This document shows, one piece after another, positions 1 to 8,669 of a stretch of 64,000 bases of DNA (positions are counted from its first letter, which is position 1; each line of letters begins with the position of its first letter). The stretch is from contig CAVOUB010000002.1 in NCBI GenBank assembly GCA_963699495.1, positions 62,001 through 126,000 of the forward strand. Direction: 5' to 3'. Source of the DNA: JAIBJN01 sp963699495 (GTDB lineage: Bacteria; Actinomycetota; Thermoleophilia; Gaiellales; Gaiellaceae). Made by a program: the position numbers and the translations under genes. The notes beneath the pieces were generated by a model. It was not told the origin of the DNA, made no database searches, and saw only the letters and a list, made by a program, of their open reading frames with translations.

Positions 1-513
1 GCGAGACTCCACAACATCCTCTGCAACCGATTCGCCGAGGACTACGTTCTTGGGAACAAGGCGGGGAAAAAGGAGGCGGCCCTCGAGAGCACCTTGTACG
101 TCTTTGCCCAGTTCTTCGGCTGGCGAGAGGTCATTCGTCGCGAGATCCAGTTCCTCCGCTTCCTGAAGGACGACGAGACGCGCGTGGTAGCCCAGCTTCT
201 CCGGGACATCGGTGAGACGTTCCTGACCGATGAGTACGGCCGCCAGTTCATGCTCTGGCGGGTCGAGCAACGGGGGCTCGGAGAGTGCATGATCGTCACG
301 TCGGACGGCAAGTCCTCGTGCATGGGCTTCGCGACCTTCGTCGGACAGCGCGCGACGATGAAGGAGTGGCTGGACCCGCTCGAGCGAGACCTGAGCCAGA
401 TGGACGACGGCGGCCGGGCTCGTTTGACGAGGCTCCAGCATCTGCTGCTCGACCTCGTCCAGAAGCTCGACGAGGGCCGGATCCGCTATCCGTTCCCGCT
501 CGAGAAGGCCTGA
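1..513 (+). CDS. Hypothetical protein, 5' end outside the window
   Basis: The reading frame is open from base 1, so the gene starts upstream and at least 170 residues are visible. I do not recognise the family. The visible part is soluble and helical, without membrane segments or a signal peptide, and it holds the stretches LYVFAQFFGW and QFMLWRVEQRG. A TTG at 94 could serve as a start, but the uninterrupted frame before it (NRFAEDYVLGNK and on) reads like normal coding sequence. It ends at TGA 511-513 and is separated from the convergent isomerase gene by about 220 bases without other genes. Confidence 0.6.
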   Translation, partial: ARLHNILCNRFAEDYVLGNKAGKKEAALESTLYVFAQFFGWREVIRREIQFLRFLKDDETRVVAQLLRDIGETFLTDEYGRQFMLWRVEQRGLGECMIVTSDGKSSCMGFATFVGQRATMKEWLDPLERDLSQMDDGGRARLTRLQHLLLDLVQKLDEGRIRYPFPLEKA

Positions 514-661
514 GTCTCGTGATCGCAGGCATGCCGGTCCGCTCTAGCGCTCGCAGCGCGCACCCAGAGCCGATCCACCAGTGATGAGTGCCAAGGAACC
601 ACCCGCGACTGATGGGCGGAACGTCTAGTGGACTCGAGTCCTGTGCAGAATGTCGTATTCG

Positions 662-680
662 CGCCGTCGCCAAGACGGCG
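662..680. terminator. Possible bidirectional terminator hairpin
   Basis: CGCCGTC (662-668) pairs with GACGGCG (674-680) around a five-base loop. It lies in the gap between two convergent genes, where a terminator is expected. There is no T-run, so the call is weak. Confidence 0.25.
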
Positions 681-734
681 TGTGGCCGTCGCTCTGCGGG
701 GCATGATCACCGCGAGTGACGTAACGGTGTTCCT

Positions 735-1748
735 TCATTCCCCTCCCATGGCGGCGTAGACGAGCTCGTAGGCCCGGATTGCGTCCTTGGCCATCTGCGC
801 CTCGCGGAGGGCGGCGTCGTCGATGCGGGAGGCGATGTCGTCGATGAAGCGCCACTGGAGCACGCTCCGGCGCACGGCCGCGACGGCGTCCTCCGTGTAC
901 GGGTAGAGGTCGAAGCCGAGCCGCTCGCCGTTCTCGCCGTAGCCGGCACGGCGGAGCTCGAGCGCGAGCTCGAGCGTCTCCATGAAGGCGGTCGCGCCGA
1001 CCATGTTGTCGTCGTCGAAGTCCCCCCAGCCCGAGTTCGCGTGCTGGTGGCCGAGGAGCCCCTCGGCCCCGAGGAGGGCAGCGTATTCCGCGAGGCTCTC
1101 CCGGTTCATGAGCAGGTGCTGCCAGTCCATGTTCACCTTGATGTTGGTCAGGCCCTGCGCGCGCAGCTTGTGGATCACGTGCAGGGTCATGCCGATGTTG
1201 CGCATCAGGATCTTCATCGCCGGCTCGGAGTTCTTGTGCTCGAGGAAGAGGAGGATCCCGCGGTCGGCACAGCGCTGCGCCGCCTCGCCGATCCCTTCGA
1301 CGAGCCAGTCCCAGCTCTCCCGGTAGGGACTCTGAAACGGATAGTTGTACCCCTCGATCCCGGGCCAGATGATGAAGTGCGCGCCGAGCTCGCCGGCGAA
1401 GTCGATCGCGGCGCCCGTCCGGCGCAGCGCCTCGGCGCGCGTGGCATCGTCGGGGGAGACCAGGCCGCCCCGGGAGAAGCGCGGGTCGAGATGGAGGCCC
1501 GTGGCCATGCAGTAGATGTCGTGGCCCCCGAGCACCTCGCGCACCTCGTCCAGATTCTCCTCCGAGAGCTCCTGCGGGTAGTGGAACTCGTAGCCGTCGA
1601 TCAGATCGCCAAGCCCTTCGACGGCCCGGCGCACCCGCTCGGCGGTCGTCTCGCCTGCAAACTCAGGCTTGTAGCCACCGGGAACGAAGCGCGTCACCAT
1701 CGGGCCGAGCGCCCAGATGCCGAGACTGGTCTTCAGTCTGTTGCTCAT
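735..1748 (-). CDS. Xylose-isomerase-like TIM-barrel sugar isomerase
   Basis: This 337-residue protein resembles the xylose isomerase-like TIM-barrel superfamily. The segment IKVNMDWQHLLM followed by GHQHANSGWGDFDDDN parallels the metal-binding end of bacterial xylose isomerase (DANRGD..GWDTD), and FLEHKNSEP supplies a probable metal-binding Glu and Lys. It probably interconverts an aldose and a ketose; the substrate cannot be read from sequence. The ATG start overlaps the stop of the VOC gene by four bases, so the two are co-transcribed. They are divergent from the importer operon, which suggests a shared regulatory region and a role in the same catabolic locus. Confidence 0.75.
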   Translation of the reverse strand: MSNRLKTSLGIWALGPMVTRFVPGGYKPEFAGETTAERVRRAVEGLGDLIDGYEFHYPQELSEENLDEVREVLGGHDIYCMATGLHLDPRFSRGGLVSPDDATRAEALRRTGAAIDFAGELGAHFIIWPGIEGYNYPFQSPYRESWDWLVEGIGEAAQRCADRGILLFLEHKNSEPAMKILMRNIGMTLHVIHKLRAQGLTNIKVNMDWQHLLMNRESLAEYAALLGAEGLLGHQHANSGWGDFDDDNMVGATAFMETLELALELRRAGYGENGERLGFDLYPYTEDAVAAVRRSVLQWRFIDDIASRIDDAALREAQMAKDAIRAYELVYAAMGGE

Positions 1749-2134
1749 GATCGATAGTCCCCCTGGATCGTGGTGAGCTCGATGAGATTGCCGAACGGAT
1801 CGCGGCAGAAGAAGCGCGGCCGGTTCGGGATGGGCGTCTGGTCGCTCGTCTCGACCCCGGCCTCCTCCAGCCGCCTTCGCCAGCCCTCGAGGTCGCCGAC
1901 CTCGAGGCAGAAGTGCCGTAGAGCCGCGCGGTCCGGCACCGGATCAGGGAGGAAGTGGAGCTCGAGCTCGAGAGGCCCGGCCTCGAACCAAACCAGCTCC
2001 TGGTCGGAGAGCGAGTCCGGGACGGGCTTTTCGACGAGGCCCAGCACGCCTCCGTAGAAGGCGCGTAGTTCGTCCTGCCGCCCGCGCGGGTACGGCGTCG
2101 AAACGTGCTGGAGACGCCTGACCGCGCGTGCCAC
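1745..2134 (-). CDS. VOC-family (glyoxalase/dioxygenase fold) protein
   Basis: This 129-residue single-domain protein belongs to the vicinal oxygen chelate superfamily. Visible signatures are the opening RLQHVSTPYPRG with a metal-ligand His, the middle HFCLEVGDLEGW, and the closing CRDPFGNLIELTT that carries the typical DPxGNxIEL motif with a ligand Glu. Members act as glyoxalases, epimerases, dioxygenases or resistance proteins, so the reaction is open. It is translationally coupled by an ATGA overlap to the sugar isomerase, which hints at handling a keto or enediol intermediate of that sugar. The GTG start lies about 90 bases before the divergent livH gene. Confidence 0.75.
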   Translation of the reverse strand: MARAVRRLQHVSTPYPRGRQDELRAFYGGVLGLVEKPVPDSLSDQELVWFEAGPLELELHFLPDPVPDRAALRHFCLEVGDLEGWRRRLEEAGVETSDQTPIPNRPRFFCRDPFGNLIELTTIQGDYRS

Positions 2135-2155
2135 GCGCGCAGTCTAGCGCCGTCG

Positions 2156-2184
2156 TTGACACCGATCTTTCATCCTGTTACGTT
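2156..2184 (+). promoter_or_regulatory. Putative sigma-70-type promoter of the importer operon
   Basis: TTGACA (2156-2161) is a perfect -35 hexamer. After a 17-base spacer comes TACGTT (2179-2184), which keeps the three most conserved -10 positions. It points toward livH and would give a leader of roughly 60 bases. Confidence 0.55.
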
Positions 2185-2192
2185 CGCCCTGC

Positions 2193-2224
2193 AAAACCGT
2201 TCATGTTCCTTCAAAAGCGATCAT
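2193..2224. repeat. Direct repeat, candidate operator of the catabolic operon
   Basis: AAAACCGTTCAT (2193-2204) and AAAAGCGATCAT (2213-2224) agree at 10 of 12 positions and are exactly 20 bases apart, about two helical turns. They lie just downstream of the putative promoter, where a bound repressor would block transcription. The DeoR-family protein encoded at 14399 is the obvious candidate, because that family often binds tandem repeats. That assignment is inference. Confidence 0.4.
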
Positions 2225-2252
2225 CTTGCGGGAGTGCGGGGGCGCGTCTCAC

Positions 2253-3323
2253 GTGAGCGGACAGGCGGCGACTGCACCCGAACCGGCCTGGCGCTCGCGC
2301 CTTGCCGCCCTTCCACCCGGAGCGCTCGCGCTTCGCGCCGGTATCACGCTCGTCCTCGTCTTCGTCGCCGTCTGGGTGGCCTACAAGGCGTTCGGCGACC
2401 CACGCACGTTCGTGATCGTCGGGCTCAACGGCCTGACCCTCGCGGGGCTCTACTTCGTCGTCGCGAGCGGCTTCACGCTCATCTTCGGCCTCATGCGGGT
2501 CGTCAACATGGCGCACGGCTCCCTGTACATGCTCGCCGGCTTCTTCGCGCTCGAGCTTCAGACGAAACTCACGGGCGGTGAGACGACCTCGGCCTTCGGA
2601 TCATCGGAGGCAGGCCTCGGGGACTGGATCATCCCGCTCGTCGTCGCCTCGCTGGGCGTCGGCCTGATCGGCCTGGTGATGCAGCAGCTCTTCCTGCGCT
2701 GGAACCAGGGGCAGGACCTGCGTCAAGCGCTCATCACGATCGCCATCGGAATCATCATCGCCGACCAGACGCTGGCCCACTTCGGGGGAATTGCGGAGTC
2801 GCTCGCACCGCCGGACGTCTTTCCCGAGAGCGTCGACCTCCCGTTCTCGGACCTCTCGTATCCCTTCTTCCGCATCTTCGTCCTTCTGGTTGCGATCGCC
2901 GTCGGGCTCGCGCTCTGGGGGATGATCCAGCGCACCCGCTTCGGCATGATCGTGCGCGCCGGCGTCGACGACCGGCAGATGGTCTCGGCGCTCGGCATCA
3001 ACATCCAGCTCGTCTTCGCGAGCGCCTTCTTTCTGGGCGCGGTGCTCGCCGGCCTGGGCGGCGTTCTCGGCGGGACGATGATCTCGGTCGACAAGGCCAA
3101 CGACACGCAGTACCTCCTCATCTCGCTCATCGTGGTGATCATCGGCGGCATGGGGAGCCTCGCCGGCGCGGCCATCGGCGCACTGGCCCTCGGCCTCGTC
3201 GACTCCTTCGGCGACGTCTACCTGCCCACGGGCTACACCAACTACTCGATCCTGCTCATCTTCGGGTTGCTCGTGCTCGTGCTGGCGGTACGACCTCAGG
3301 GGATCTTCGGGAGACCGGCATGA
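2253..3323 (+). CDS. livH: ABC transporter permease, LivH type
   Basis: This inner-membrane permease of about 356 residues belongs to the branched-chain amino acid (HAAT) ABC family. It has many hydrophobic helices and typical LivH motifs: NGLTLAGLYFVVASGFTLIFGL near the start, GTMISVDKANDTQYL, and IGGMGSLAGAAIGALALG near the end. I take the GTG at 2253 as start; a TTG at 2226 in the same frame would add nine residues, and neither has a strong ribosome binding site. It overlaps livM by four bases. HAAT systems also carry amides, urea, purines and aromatic compounds, and here the neighbours suggest a sugar-like or cyclitol substrate. Confidence 0.85.
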   Translation: MSGQAATAPEPAWRSRLAALPPGALALRAGITLVLVFVAVWVAYKAFGDPRTFVIVGLNGLTLAGLYFVVASGFTLIFGLMRVVNMAHGSLYMLAGFFALELQTKLTGGETTSAFGSSEAGLGDWIIPLVVASLGVGLIGLVMQQLFLRWNQGQDLRQALITIAIGIIIADQTLAHFGGIAESLAPPDVFPESVDLPFSDLSYPFFRIFVLLVAIAVGLALWGMIQRTRFGMIVRAGVDDRQMVSALGINIQLVFASAFFLGAVLAGLGGVLGGTMISVDKANDTQYLLISLIVVIIGGMGSLAGAAIGALALGLVDSFGDVYLPTGYTNYSILLIFGLLVLVLAVRPQGIFGRPA

Positions 3324-4387
3324 ACCAGCGTGCGCTGACCGTGGAGCGGGCCCTCTGGTGGGGGCCGGGGCTGGCGATCGTGCTGATCCTCGCGTTCGCC
3401 CCCCTTCTCTTCACGGACTTCTATCTGAGCCAGGTGATCACGAAAGCGCTCTGGCTCGGAATCGCCGCGGCCAGCCTCATCTTCCTCGCCGCCTATGTCG
3501 GGATGGTGTCGCTGGGGCAGGTGGCGCTTTACGGCGTCGCCGGCTTCACGATGGCGAACCTCGTCGCGGCCGACGGCGGCTCGGCAATCGCATTGAACCC
3601 GTGGGTGGGAACCCTGTTGGGCATCCTCGCCGCGGTCGGGGTGGGCCTCTTCTTCGGTGCGATGTCGAGCCGCAGCTACGGGATCTACTTCCTCATGATC
3701 ACGCTGGCCCTGGCGGTCCTGACCTACTACTTCTTCGCCCAGGTGACCGGGCTCTCCGGCTTCGGGGGCGTGAACAACGTCGCCCGTCCGGCCATCGTCT
3801 CGAACCCGGTCTCGGATCCGCAGAACCTCTACTACATCGCGCTCGTAGCGTCGGCGGCGGTCTACGTGTTCGTTCGCTACCTGGCGCGCACACCGTTCGG
3901 CCTCGCGCTCCAGGGCGTCCGAGACGACCCGTCGCGCATGCGCGCGCTCGGGTACAACGTTCCGCTGCTGCGCACGCTCGCGTTCGCGCTCGGAGCCCTG
4001 ATCGCCTCGTTCGCGGGGATTCTGTCCGTCTGGTGGAACACCCGCATCTCGCCCGGCTCGATCGACCTCGCGCGCACCATCGACTTGTTGGTGATCGCGG
4101 TGATCGGAGGCCTCTACCGGCTGGAAGGAGCCTGGCTTGGAGCGATTGTCTTCGTCGCTCTGGACAACTGGACCCGAGGCGTCGACCTCGTCGGCCAGCG
4201 CTTCAACACCGTGGTCGGAGTGATCTTCCTCGCCATCGTCCTCCTCTCGCCCGGAGGGTTGATGGGAATCTGGCAGTCGATCACCGATTTTCTCGGGCGC
4301 CAACTCTCAGGGAAGCCCCCCGCACGGTCCACACCGGGCCCGGCGGATGAGGTCGGACCGGCCTCGAACAGTCCACAGCCGTCATGA
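3320..4387 (+). CDS. livM: ABC transporter permease, LivM type
   Basis: This 355-residue second permease pairs with LivH to form the membrane channel. It is a multi-helix protein with the family features AYVGMVSLGQVALYGVAGF, FLMITLALAVLTYYF, and GVRDDPSRMRALGYN, the cytoplasmic loop that contacts the ATPases, followed by IGGLYRLEGAWLGAIVF. The ATG start overlaps the livH stop (ATGA). The C-terminal tail after the last helix is polar and proline-rich, about 40 residues long, and is probably not essential. Confidence 0.85.
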   Translation: MNQRALTVERALWWGPGLAIVLILAFAPLLFTDFYLSQVITKALWLGIAAASLIFLAAYVGMVSLGQVALYGVAGFTMANLVAADGGSAIALNPWVGTLLGILAAVGVGLFFGAMSSRSYGIYFLMITLALAVLTYYFFAQVTGLSGFGGVNNVARPAIVSNPVSDPQNLYYIALVASAAVYVFVRYLARTPFGLALQGVRDDPSRMRALGYNVPLLRTLAFALGALIASFAGILSVWWNTRISPGSIDLARTIDLLVIAVIGGLYRLEGAWLGAIVFVALDNWTRGVDLVGQRFNTVVGVIFLAIVLLSPGGLMGIWQSITDFLGRQLSGKPPARSTPGPADEVGPASNSPQPS

Positions 4388-4482
4388 CGCAGAAGGGAGG
4401 AGCAAAGCGCGCCAACCGCTCGACGGGAACTCCCGGTCGGGAACCGGGCGTTCGGATTGATCCAACAGGAGGAGAGGGAAGA

Positions 4483-5907
4483 ATGCGAGTTTCCACCGAG
4501 GGCGGCAGGGCCCGGCTCTGGGTTCTGCTCGCCGCGCTCGTGCTGGTCATCGCGGCGACCGTCGCAGCCTGCGGCGGCGACGACGACGAGGGCGGCGAGG
4601 CGACCACCCCGACGACCGACACGGGCGCGCAGACCGACGGCGAAGCCACCGGCGAGCCCATCAAGATCGGTGTCTTCGCGAACAACGAGGGCCCGTTCGC
4701 GCCCTTCGAAGGCCAGACCTGGGGCGGTGCGATGCTCCCGCTGATCAACCGGGGGGCGACTCCCGTCAGCGGCGACCCGACCGACGGCGTCGAGAACGCC
4801 ACGATCGCCGGGCATCCGATCGAGATCGTGTACGGCGGCTCGGACGCGACCCCGGACAAGGCGGTCGAGGAGGCACGGCGGCTCGTCGAGCAGGAGGGCG
4901 TGGACATCCTCGTAGGGCCCCTGTCGGGGAGCGAGGGGATCGCCGTCGCCGAATACTCGAAGGAGCAGCCCGGAGTCACGTTCGTGAACGGCATCTCCGG
5001 CGCGCAGGACACGACGCTCAAGGTGCGGTCTCCGAACTTCTTCCGCTTCCACAACGACGGCACCCAGTGGACGGCGGGGCTCGGCGACTATGCCTACAAC
5101 GAGCTCGGCTGGCGGAACGTCGTCACGATCGGTGACGACTACGACTTCCCGTATTCGCAGATCGCCGGTTTCGTGGCCGAGTTCTGCTCGATCGGCGGAA
5201 ACGTGACGGAGCGGCTCTGGCCGCCGCTCGGCGAGGAGGACTACTCCTCGTATATCACGCAGATTCCCGAGGACGTCGACGGATTCTTCATGGGCGTCGG
5301 CGGGACGGGGACGGTCGCGTTCGTGAAGCAGTACGAGCAGCTGCGCGGCAACCTCGCCGACAAGATCATGGGCGGCATCTTCATGACCGACCCAGTGATC
5401 CTCAAGGAGCTCGGGGACCAGGTCGTCGGAGTCGTGACGGCCGGCATGACGTCGGGCGACTCGCAGGAGCCCGCCTACCTCGATTACACCGAGCAGATCG
5501 CCCAGGCCTATCCGGAGCTCGAAGGCACGGGCTCGAGCGTGTTCTTCTACGGCTACTACACGGCCATGGAGGCGATCGCGCAGGCCCTCGAACAGGTCGA
5601 CGGCGATCTCTCCGACGATCATGCCGCGTTCAGCGACGCACTGACGAACCTCGAGCTCGACGCCCCGCTCGGGCCGATCAAGCTCGACGAGAACCGCCAG
5701 GCGATCATGGACAACTTCCTCCAGCAGATCGTCGAGGACCAGAACGGTGACGGTGTCCCCGACGTGCAGACGCTCAAGACGATCCCGGAGGTCGACCAGA
5801 CGTTTGCGGGCGCCTTCAGCCCGGAAACGCCCTCGCCCGACCGGACGAACCCGGCCTGCAAGAAGGGCACGCCGCCTCCGTGGACCAAGCAGGGCGGAGG
5901 GAGCTAG
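4483..5907 (+). CDS. ABC transporter substrate-binding lipoprotein (Leu/Ile/Val-binding type)
   Basis: This 474-residue periplasmic-binding-fold protein would be anchored outside the membrane. The start at 4483 is preferred because AGGAGGAGAGG precedes it and because it opens with a short positive region, a hydrophobic core and the lipobox TVAAC followed by GGDDD; an in-frame ATG at 4384 would put 33 polar residues before the signal peptide. The mature part starts as a type 1 binding protein (EPIKIGVFANNEGPFAPFEG), with DILVGPLSGSEGIAVAEY and a C-terminal half ending in TIPEVDQTFAGAF. It sits between livM and livG in the usual operon. The ligand is unknown. Confidence 0.85.
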   Translation: MRVSTEGGRARLWVLLAALVLVIAATVAACGGDDDEGGEATTPTTDTGAQTDGEATGEPIKIGVFANNEGPFAPFEGQTWGGAMLPLINRGATPVSGDPTDGVENATIAGHPIEIVYGGSDATPDKAVEEARRLVEQEGVDILVGPLSGSEGIAVAEYSKEQPGVTFVNGISGAQDTTLKVRSPNFFRFHNDGTQWTAGLGDYAYNELGWRNVVTIGDDYDFPYSQIAGFVAEFCSIGGNVTERLWPPLGEEDYSSYITQIPEDVDGFFMGVGGTGTVAFVKQYEQLRGNLADKIMGGIFMTDPVILKELGDQVVGVVTAGMTSGDSQEPAYLDYTEQIAQAYPELEGTGSSVFFYGYYTAMEAIAQALEQVDGDLSDDHAAFSDALTNLELDAPLGPIKLDENRQAIMDNFLQQIVEDQNGDGVPDVQTLKTIPEVDQTFAGAFSPETPSPDRTNPACKKGTPPPWTKQGGGS

Positions 5908-5924
5908 ACCAGCCCAAGGAAGCC

Positions 5925-6713
5925 GTGACCGTCGTAGCGACACACCCCCAGAGCGCCGAGCCGATCGTCCGCCTCCGCGGCGTCGGCCGGCGCTTCGGGG
6001 GGGTTCACGCCGTCCGAGACGTCAACCTTGACGTCTATCCCGGCGAGCGCCGTGCGCTCCTGGGGCCGAACGGCGCCGGTAAGACGACGCTTTTCAACGT
6101 CATCTCCGGCGAGTTCCCGCCCACGGCTGGAATCGTGGAGCTCTTCGGACGCGACGTCACGACAATGCCCGCCCGCACGCGGGCGAAGCTCGGGCTCACA
6201 CGCACCTTCCAGACCTCCCGACTCTTCCTCGGCCTGACGGTCGAGGACAACCTCTATCTGGCCGCGCTGGGCGCGCGGGGCGGGCATCTCCGCCCCGTGC
6301 GCCTGCCCGGCCGCGACGGCCCTGTCCGCGAGCGGGCCCGCGAGCTCGCCGAGCGGGTCGGGCTCGCGGAGCAGCTCGGGACGCCGGTGGGCTCCCTCTC
6401 GCACGGAGAGCAGCGCCAGCTCGAAGTGGGCATGGCGCGCGCGGGCGACCCGAAGGTCATGATGCTCGACGAACCGGCGGCCGGCCTCTCCCGCGGCGAG
6501 CGCGTCCTGCTGACGGAGCTCCTGCTGACGCTCGACCGAGAGATCACGCTCATCCTCATCGAGCACGACATGGACGTCGCGCTCACGGTGGCGGAGCGGG
6601 TGACGATGATGCACGACGGTCACGTGATCGTCGAGGGCACGCCAGCCGAGATCCGCGCCAACCAGCTGGTCCACGACCTCTATCTCGGGAGCCGTCACTA
6701 CGCCGATGAGTGA
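5925..6713 (+). CDS. livG: ABC transporter ATP-binding protein, LivG type
   Basis: This cytoplasmic ATPase of 262 residues powers the importer. Walker A is GPNGAGKTT at residues 47-55, the signature is LSHGEQRQLEVGMA, Walker B is VMMLDEPAAGL, and the H-loop lies in LIEHDMDV. The GTG at 5925 is chosen because AAGGA lies five bases upstream. An in-frame GTG at 5880 would overlap the binding-protein gene and add 15 unconserved residues. The C-terminal ANQLVHDLYLG resembles the LivG-specific tail (VIEAYLG). It overlaps livF by eight bases. Confidence 0.88.
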   Translation: MTVVATHPQSAEPIVRLRGVGRRFGGVHAVRDVNLDVYPGERRALLGPNGAGKTTLFNVISGEFPPTAGIVELFGRDVTTMPARTRAKLGLTRTFQTSRLFLGLTVEDNLYLAALGARGGHLRPVRLPGRDGPVRERARELAERVGLAEQLGTPVGSLSHGEQRQLEVGMARAGDPKVMMLDEPAAGLSRGERVLLTELLLTLDREITLILIEHDMDVALTVAERVTMMHDGHVIVEGTPAEIRANQLVHDLYLGSRHYADE

Positions 6714-7431
6714 GCGCGTCCTCACCCTGGAGAATGTCAACGCCTACTACGGGCGCGGACGCGTCCTGCACGACGTCAGCCTCGAGATGGGTCGCGAGCC
6801 GGTCGCCCTGATCGGCCGCAACGGCACGGGGAAGACCACCCTCTGCCTCGCAGTCATGGGTCTCATGGCCCGCGCAGACGGCTCCGTTCGCTTCGAGGGG
6901 CAGGAGCTCATGGGCCGCCCCCCATACAAGATCTCCGGCGCGGGGATCGGATACGTGCCTCAGGGCCGGCGCCTGTTCCCCTCGCTCTCGACGGAGGAGC
7001 ACCTCGACATGCTCGGCACCCGCAGCGGCGGCCGCTGGACGAAGACGGCGATCTGGGAGCTCTTTCCCCGGCTCGCCGAGCGCCGCAAGATCGGCGCCGC
7101 CCAGCTCTCGGGCGGGGAGCAGCAGATGCTCGCCATCGCCCGCGCGCTCCTCGGCAACCCCAAGCTTCTGATCATGGACGAGCCCTCCGAGGGCCTGGCA
7201 CCGGCGATCGTGGAGAGCCTCGTCGCCACCTGCCTGAGCCTCGTCCAGGAGGGGGTCGGGCTCCTCCTGGTCGAGCAGAACCTCGGCGTGGCCACCTCGC
7301 TCGCGGAGCGGCAGCTGATCATGGTCGCCGGCGAGATCTCGTGCGAGATGACCGCCCAGGCTCTCCTCGACGATCCAGACGCCCAGCAGCGCTATCTCGG
7401 CGTGTCCCGCGTCGAGGGAGCGGTCGCCTAG
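6706..7431 (+). CDS. livF: ABC transporter ATP-binding protein, LivF type
   Basis: This 241-residue protein is the second ATPase of the importer. Walker A is GRNGTGKTT at residues 37-45, the signature is LSGGEQQMLAIARALL, and Walker B is LLIMDEPSEGLAP, which is characteristic of LivF. The ATG lies inside the last codons of livG, so the two are translationally coupled and probably made in equal amounts. It completes a five-component HAAT importer in the order permease, permease, binding protein, ATPase, ATPase. Confidence 0.88.
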   Translation: MSERVLTLENVNAYYGRGRVLHDVSLEMGREPVALIGRNGTGKTTLCLAVMGLMARADGSVRFEGQELMGRPPYKISGAGIGYVPQGRRLFPSLSTEEHLDMLGTRSGGRWTKTAIWELFPRLAERRKIGAAQLSGGEQQMLAIARALLGNPKLLIMDEPSEGLAPAIVESLVATCLSLVQEGVGLLLVEQNLGVATSLAERQLIMVAGEISCEMTAQALLDDPDAQQRYLGVSRVEGAVA

Positions 7432-7436
7432 ACATC

Positions 7437-8669
7437 GTGGCTACCGTCGTCCTACTCGGCACGCTCGACACGAAAGGGGACGAGTACGCGTACGTGCGCT
7501 CGCTGCTGGGCGCGCACGGGGTCGAGACGATCCTGATCGACGCCGGCGTTCTCGGCGAGCCACGCGCAGCCCCGGACGTGACGCGCGAGGAGGTGGCGCA
7601 GGCGGCAGGAGCAGACGCCCGTGCGCTCGCCGACGCGGGCGACCGCGGGGCCGCCGTGGAGACCATGGCGCGCGGCGCCGCGCAGATCGTGACGGGGCTT
7701 CACGCCGAGGGGCGCCTCGACGGCATCCTCGCACTCGGGGGCTCGGGTGGGACGGCCGTCGCCACCGAGGCGATGAGAGCGCTGCCCGTCGGCGTCCCGA
7801 AGCTGATGGTCTCGACGATGGCGTCAGGTGACACGCGCCCGTACGTGGGCGCGACCGACGTGACGATGATGTACTCGGTCGTCGACATCTCCGGGATCAA
7901 CGCCGTCTCAGCCCGCATCCTGGGCAATGCGGCGGCGGCGATGGCGGGCATGGTGACTGCGGATCCGCCCACGGTCGAGGGCGGGAAGCCCCTCGTCGGG
8001 GCGACGATGTTCGGCGTCACGACGCCCTGCGTGACGGCGGCGCGCGAGCGCCTCGAGGAGCTCGGCTACGAGGTGCTCGTCTTCCACGCGACCGGCACGG
8101 GCGGGCAGTCGATGGAAGCGCTCATGCGGAGCGGCTTCATCACCGCCTCGCTGGACGTCACCACGACCGAGCTGGCCGACGATCTCGTCGGAGGCGTCCT
8201 CTCGGCCGGTCCTGACCGGCTCGAGGCCGCCGGCGAGCTCGGGATCCCCCAGGTCGTCTCTCTGGGCGCGCTCGACATGGTCAACTTCGGCCCCGCGGAG
8301 ACGGTTCCGGTCGAGTTCCGGGACCGGCTCCTCTACAAGCACAACCCGACGGTCACGCTCATGCGCACGACCGCGGAGGAATGCGCCGAGCTCGGGCGGC
8401 GCATCGGCCGCAAGCTCTCGTCTGCGGCCGGACCGGTGACGCTGTTCATCCCGCTTCGCGGAGTGTCGCTCATCGACGTGGAGGGACAGGTCTTCTTCGA
8501 CCCGGAGGCCGATCGGGCACTCTTCGACGCACTCCGCGACACGCTCGACGCCGGCGTGGACGTGCGCGAGCTCGACACCGACCTCAACGATCCAGCTTTC
8601 GCCCACGCCATGGTGGACACCCTTCACGAGCACTATCAGGCGTGGACGGCCGGCGGAGTGCGCGCATGA
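7437..8669 (+). CDS. UPF0261 / Tm-1-like N-terminal domain protein
   Basis: This 410-residue protein belongs to the Tm-1-like ATP-binding family (UPF0261). It opens with VLLGTLDTKGDEYAYVRSLL, contains LALGGSGGTAVATEAM and VMYSVVDISGIN-like segments, and ends FAHAMVDTLHEH. In tomato and several fungi and bacteria this domain is fused to a C-terminal TIM-barrel domain; here that second half is the next gene, joined by a four-base overlap. The GTG at 7437, five bases after livF stops, begins the conserved region. The enzymatic function of the family is not established. A diverged paralogue lies at 13144. Confidence 0.85.
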   Translation: MATVVLLGTLDTKGDEYAYVRSLLGAHGVETILIDAGVLGEPRAAPDVTREEVAQAAGADARALADAGDRGAAVETMARGAAQIVTGLHAEGRLDGILALGGSGGTAVATEAMRALPVGVPKLMVSTMASGDTRPYVGATDVTMMYSVVDISGINAVSARILGNAAAAMAGMVTADPPTVEGGKPLVGATMFGVTTPCVTAARERLEELGYEVLVFHATGTGGQSMEALMRSGFITASLDVTTTELADDLVGGVLSAGPDRLEAAGELGIPQVVSLGALDMVNFGPAETVPVEFRDRLLYKHNPTVTLMRTTAEECAELGRRIGRKLSSAAGPVTLFIPLRGVSLIDVEGQVFFDPEADRALFDALRDTLDAGVDVRELDTDLNDPAFAHAMVDTLHEHYQAWTAGGVRA

